In this document: piece after piece, positions 61,347-64,000 of the stretch
How the letters are laid out: each line of letters starts with the position of its first letter
Position numbering within the stretch: position 1 is the first letter of the stretch
Assembly (NCBI GenBank): GCA_018650465.1
Contig: JABIFY010000107.1
Span: 53,180 to 117,179 of the forward strand
DNA length: 64,000 bases
Source of the DNA: Alphaproteobacteria bacterium
GTDB taxonomy: Bacteria > Pseudomonadota > Alphaproteobacteria > UBA2966
Direction of reading: 5' to 3'
The notes under the pieces: model-generated
What the model was told of the DNA's origin: nothing
What the model saw: only the letters and a program-made list of their open reading frames with translations
Database searches by the model: none
Position numbers and translations under genes: made by a program

Positions 61347-61970
61347 CTATGGCTGCTCGGGCTTGCGGGCAACCATGTCGACAAGCGCGGACAATCCTGA
61401 GTGGCCAATACCTTCGTCAACAACACTGTCATGTTCGACCAAATGCTGAATATCAAAGTCTGGAAACGCATTGCGTAACAGTTCGGCTGTGTACATGTTT
61501 TCGGCGTTGGGAGGTCCACCAGTTTTGAAGTCGACCTGTTCCGGGCGATATCCCTGCATCACGACCAAGCCACCAGGTTTCACCAGCCGTTTTATATCTT
61601 CGAACAGTTTGCCGCGTTTCTCGGGTGGCGCGAATTGAATGAAGATTGCCAATACGACATCGAAATCGCCAGTCACGTCGTCCCAGTTATAGACGTCTCT
61701 CTGCTCAAAAGTAACTTCAACACCATGTTCGTCGGCAAGCCCCCGTGCCTTTTCCTGGGCTGCTTCCGAAAAATCAACTGATGTTACGTTTGCGCCCTGG
61801 CGGGCAACGTAAACCCCATTGCGCCCTTCGCCATCGGCAATGGAAAGTACATCCATTCCTGCCTTGAACAAGTGGGCCTGAGACTTCACGAAGGCGTTGG
61901 GTTCCCGTCCAAACAAGAAGCCGTCAGCTTCATAACGCCTGTTCCATAAATCTTTTGGTGTATCGTTCAT
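61347..61970 (-). CDS. SAM-dependent methyltransferase (TehB/thiopurine-type)
   Basis: 207 residues. N-terminus MNDTPKDLWNRRYEADGFLFGREPNAFV is typical of this small class I group; motif I is VLSIADGEGRNGVYVARQG, followed by VTSVDFSEAAQEKA and FDVVLAIFIQFAPPEKR. It may methylate thiols, tellurite or other small molecules; the substrate is uncertain. The 5' end overlaps the non-coding upstream part of the divergent GMC gene. Confidence 0.85.
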   Translation of the reverse strand: MNDTPKDLWNRRYEADGFLFGREPNAFVKSQAHLFKAGMDVLSIADGEGRNGVYVARQGANVTSVDFSEAAQEKARGLADEHGVEVTFEQRDVYNWDDVTGDFDVVLAIFIQFAPPEKRGKLFEDIKRLVKPGGLVVMQGYRPEQVDFKTGGPPNAENMYTAELLRNAFPDFDIQHLVEHDSVVDEGIGHSGLSALVDMVARKPEQP

Positions 61971-62089
61971 ATTCGTCTCGACAGTTTCGGGCAGGATGGA
62001 GGATGTTATATCTGTGTGGAGCTGTAAAGGCCCTCAAAGCCTTTGCCGTCTTGTCGGGTGTAAGGATTACATTGAAAGTATCGGTGGAT

Positions 62090-63694
62090 ATGTCTTCTGC
62101 GAATTACGATTTTATTGTCATAGGTGCAGGGACGGCCGGATGTATCCTTGCCAACCGTTTAAGTGCCAATCCGTCGAACAAAATACTGCTTTTGGAAGCC
62201 GGGGGCAAAGACAACAATATCTGGATGAAAGTCCCGGTCGGATTTCAAAAGCTTCTGAACAAGCCAAAACATAATTGGTGTTTTCAGGCTGAAGCAGAAG
62301 AAAATGTCAAAGGCCGGTCCATTCCCATCCCACGCGGTAAAGGAATTGGCGGATCTTCATCGATTAACGGCATGCTCCATGTTCGTGGTCAGGCATTGGA
62401 CTTCGACCGTTGGGCTCAATTTGGAAATCGCGGTTGGGCCTTTGCGGATGTGCTGCCCTTTTTCAAAAAGTCGGAAACCTTCGCACGCGGCGGCAACCAC
62501 TTTCGAGGCGGTGAGGGCGCATTAACAGTATCCGATATGCGTGAACATCATCCCCTGGTGGACGCTTTTATCGCAGCTGGTGTCGAGAGCGGTTATCCCC
62601 GTAATGCGGATTATAACGGCGTCGAGCAAGACGGATTTGGCTACTTTCAGGTCAACCAAAAAAACGGCCAACGGGTCAGCGCCGCACACGCTTTTCTGCA
62701 TCCAATAAAGAACCGCCCGAACCTGACAGTGGTCACAAACGCCAGGGTAACAAAACTTGTCATGGAGGGCCGGCAGGTAAATGGCGTGGCCTATAAAGTG
62801 GGAACGGTTGAGCAAATGGCGCAGGCAAACGCCGAAGTCATTCTCAGCGCCGGGGCCGTGCAATCGCCTCAGTTGATGGAGATTTCCGGCATTGGACAGC
62901 CCGACTTGCTTAAAAAATATGGCGTGACGCCGACCCACAGCTTGCCCGGTGTTGGCGAAAACTATCAGGACCACTACGCCGCCCGGGTTAGCTGGCGCGT
63001 TTCGCAGCCTGTTACATTTAACGAACAATCGCGTGGCCTCAGCTTAATTGCCGAAGTCCTGAAATATGCCTTTTTCAAACGCGGTATTTTGACTTTTACG
63101 GCGGGCATAGGACACGGCTTTGTTCGAACCCGGCCGGAATTGGCGACGCCCGATTGCCAATTGATATTCGCTCCGGCGAGTTTTGGCGACGCCAACACCC
63201 GGGCCCTCGAAAAATCACCAGGGATGACGATTGCGGCCTCGCAGATGCGCCCGGAAAGTGTTGGAACGATCCATATTGCGTCGCCGGACCCCGGGGCTGC
63301 ACCCCGGATCCGGGCAAATTTCCTGTCCCACAAAACAGATCAGGAGGCTTTGGTCGCGGGGCTGCGGATTGCCCGGCAAATCGGGGGTGCGGCAGCGCTC
63401 GCAGCTTTCACAAAATTCGAGCTGAAACCGGGTGTCGATTATCAGGATGATGCCGCCCTGCTCGATCATGCACGGGCGACAGGATCAAGCGTTTATCATG
63501 TCATGGGGACGTGCAAGATGGGCCCCAAGACTGATCCGATGGCGGTTGTGGACGAGCGGCTGCGGGTGCACGGGCTTCAGGGTTTGCGCATCGTCGACGC
63601 CTCGATCATGCCGAAAATGACCTCTGGCAACATCAATGCCCCGGTGATGATGATTGCCGAAAAGGCGGCCGCAATGATAAGCGAGGATCGCTGA
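62090..63694 (+). CDS. GMC-family flavin oxidoreductase (choline/alcohol dehydrogenase-like)
   Basis: 534 residues from ATG 62090 (MSSANYDFIVIGAGTAG); the open frame extends 45 codons further but is not protein-like. A TTG at 62072 with AAGGA upstream is a possible alternative. FAD is bound by the N-terminal GAGTAG motif and GGSSSINGMLHVRG. The catalytic His is in YHVMGTCKMG and the partner Asn in SGNINAPVMMIAEKAA. It oxidises an alcohol to an aldehyde; relatives act on choline, glucose or polyethylene glycol. No betaine pathway gene is near, so the substrate is open. Confidence 0.9.
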   Translation: MSSANYDFIVIGAGTAGCILANRLSANPSNKILLLEAGGKDNNIWMKVPVGFQKLLNKPKHNWCFQAEAEENVKGRSIPIPRGKGIGGSSSINGMLHVRGQALDFDRWAQFGNRGWAFADVLPFFKKSETFARGGNHFRGGEGALTVSDMREHHPLVDAFIAAGVESGYPRNADYNGVEQDGFGYFQVNQKNGQRVSAAHAFLHPIKNRPNLTVVTNARVTKLVMEGRQVNGVAYKVGTVEQMAQANAEVILSAGAVQSPQLMEISGIGQPDLLKKYGVTPTHSLPGVGENYQDHYAARVSWRVSQPVTFNEQSRGLSLIAEVLKYAFFKRGILTFTAGIGHGFVRTRPELATPDCQLIFAPASFGDANTRALEKSPGMTIAASQMRPESVGTIHIASPDPGAAPRIRANFLSHKTDQEALVAGLRIARQIGGAAALAAFTKFELKPGVDYQDDAALLDHARATGSSVYHVMGTCKMGPKTDPMAVVDERLRVHGLQGLRIVDASIMPKMTSGNINAPVMMIAEKAAAMISEDR

Positions 63695-63763
63695 CAGGAA
63701 GTGTGTCCGGTCGCCAAACGATTGTCTGTACGTCGAAATGCATAAAGACCGCGATCATTTGGC

Positions 63764-63809
63764 CCTAATCTCAGCCTGAACCAAAGAAAGCGTGAAACCT
63801 GAAACGAGA
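63764..63809. repeat. Dispersed repeat, copy B
   Basis: TAATCTCAGCCTGAA-cc-AAAGAAAGCGTG followed by AAACCTGAAACGAGAG; second copy of the element at 61250-61302. It lies directly before a terminator-like hairpin. Confidence 0.65.
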
Positions 63810-63810
63810 G

Positions 63811-63845
63811 CAGCCCCTTAGCATTTCTGCTAAGAGGCTGATTTT
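63811..63845. terminator. Terminator-like hairpin between the GMC gene and tRNA-Glu
   Basis: CAGCCCCTTAGCA (63811-63823) pairs with TGCTAAGAGGCTG (63828-63840): 12 pairs and one mismatch around loop TTTC, followed by ATTTT. It can end the rightward GMC transcript and, read the other way, the leftward tRNA transcript, although the T-run there is poor. Confidence 0.7.
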
Positions 63846-63859
63846 GCTCACATAAATAG

Positions 63860-63935
63860 TGGTGATCCCAACGAGGTTCGAACTCGTGTTTCCGCCGTGA
63901 AAGGGCAGCGTCCTAGGCCACTAGACGATGGGACC
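63860..63935 (-). tRNA. tRNA-Glu (anticodon TTC)
   Basis: A 76-base cloverleaf including an encoded CCA. The acceptor stem GGTCCCA pairs with TGGGATC (one G-T), the D arm is GTCTAGTGGCCTAGGAC, the anticodon stem-loop CTGCC-CTTTCAC-GGCGG has TTC at 63901-63899, and the T loop is GTTCGAACC. The sequence is close to E. coli tRNA-Glu. Confidence 0.97.
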
Positions 63936-63954
63936 AACTTGAGGCGGTTTTTAG

Positions 63955-63977
63955 CTTGATCCGGCATGGGGATCAAG
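63955..63977. repeat. Hairpin upstream of tRNA-Glu, related to the accC-aat palindrome
   Basis: CTTGATCC (63955-63962) pairs with GGATCAAG (63970-63977). It shares TTGATCCGGCAT with the repeat at 19082-19093, so it may be a fragment of the same dispersed family. Confidence 0.5.
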
Positions 63978-64000
63978 TGGTTTCCAGTGTTATTTTAAAG

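Noticed and set aside
61955..62089. 45-codon extension of the GMC oxidoreductase
   Set aside because: It is not protein-like and would overlap the divergent methyltransferase start; the FAD motif begins right after ATG 62090.

Overview
The window looks like a piece of an alphaproteobacterial chromosome, probably a Rhodospirillales-like, free-living and possibly marine lineage. The evidence is gene content and order: NDUFA12, MlaD and DUF2155 beside Aat, AccC, AccB and AroQ; a 1224-residue B12-dependent ribonucleotide reductase; RNase E with an acidic insert in its S1 domain; a bactofilin paired with an M23 peptidase; and a polyphosphate kinase/exopolyphosphatase pair. I see no rRNA, insertion sequence, prophage or CRISPR array. 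One tRNA gene (Glu, anticodon TTC) lies at the right edge.

Layout. 1-7.4 kb: 3' part of glnE, a lysine/alanine-rich histone H1-like protein built on 60-bp repeats, a Bcp-type peroxiredoxin, an M23 peptidase-bactofilin pair, a receiver-domain protein, and prfB with an intact programmed +1 frameshift. 7.5-14.6 kb: envelope and RNA genes (PBP1A, AmiC-type amidase, rne with a structured leader). 14.6-22 kb: maiA, DUF3750, then aroQ-accB-accC-aat facing a convergent NDUFA12-mlaD-methyltransferase-DUF2155 operon. 22-28.7 kb: a periplasmic solute-binding protein, nrdJ with two candidate NrdR boxes and a 15-bp repeat array upstream, a structured non-coding stretch, and a pentapeptide-repeat protein. 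28.8-41.8 kb: aspS, rnd, a PhyH dioxygenase, a putative double-stranded beta-helix protein, ppx-ppk, sixA, an MFS exporter, two tandem secreted SEL1 proteins and an alpha/beta hydrolase. 41.9-49.1 kb: a 56-residue small protein, a four-gene membrane operon (GtrA, FAD oxidoreductase, STT3-like GT-C protein, PAP2), two small proteins and a paralogue of the first receiver protein. 49.2-54 kb: a six-gene operon, fused by ATGA overlaps, coding for a fumarate reductase/succinate dehydrogenase-like complex plus a two-subunit class I fumarase. 54-64 kb: a membrane protein, a cupredoxin/degenerate sister/class III cyclase operon, a hybrid histidine kinase, a methyltransferase, a GMC oxidoreductase and tRNA-Glu.

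The most interesting groups are: (1) the coupled Frd/Sdh-fumarase operon, whose flavoprotein has Cys where the FAD-linking His normally sits; (2) the amicyanin-like cupredoxin, ligand-less sister and membrane cyclase operon, which looks like an undescribed copper/redox-to-cyclic-nucleotide relay; (3) the GtrA/GT-C/FAD/PAP2 operon, a probable lipid-linked sugar module; (4) two paralogous receiver proteins sharing an unrecognised C-terminal domain; and (5) a habit of short-period intergenic tandem repeats (11, 14, 15 and 24 bp) and palindromes. All assignments rest on reading the sequence, without database searches.
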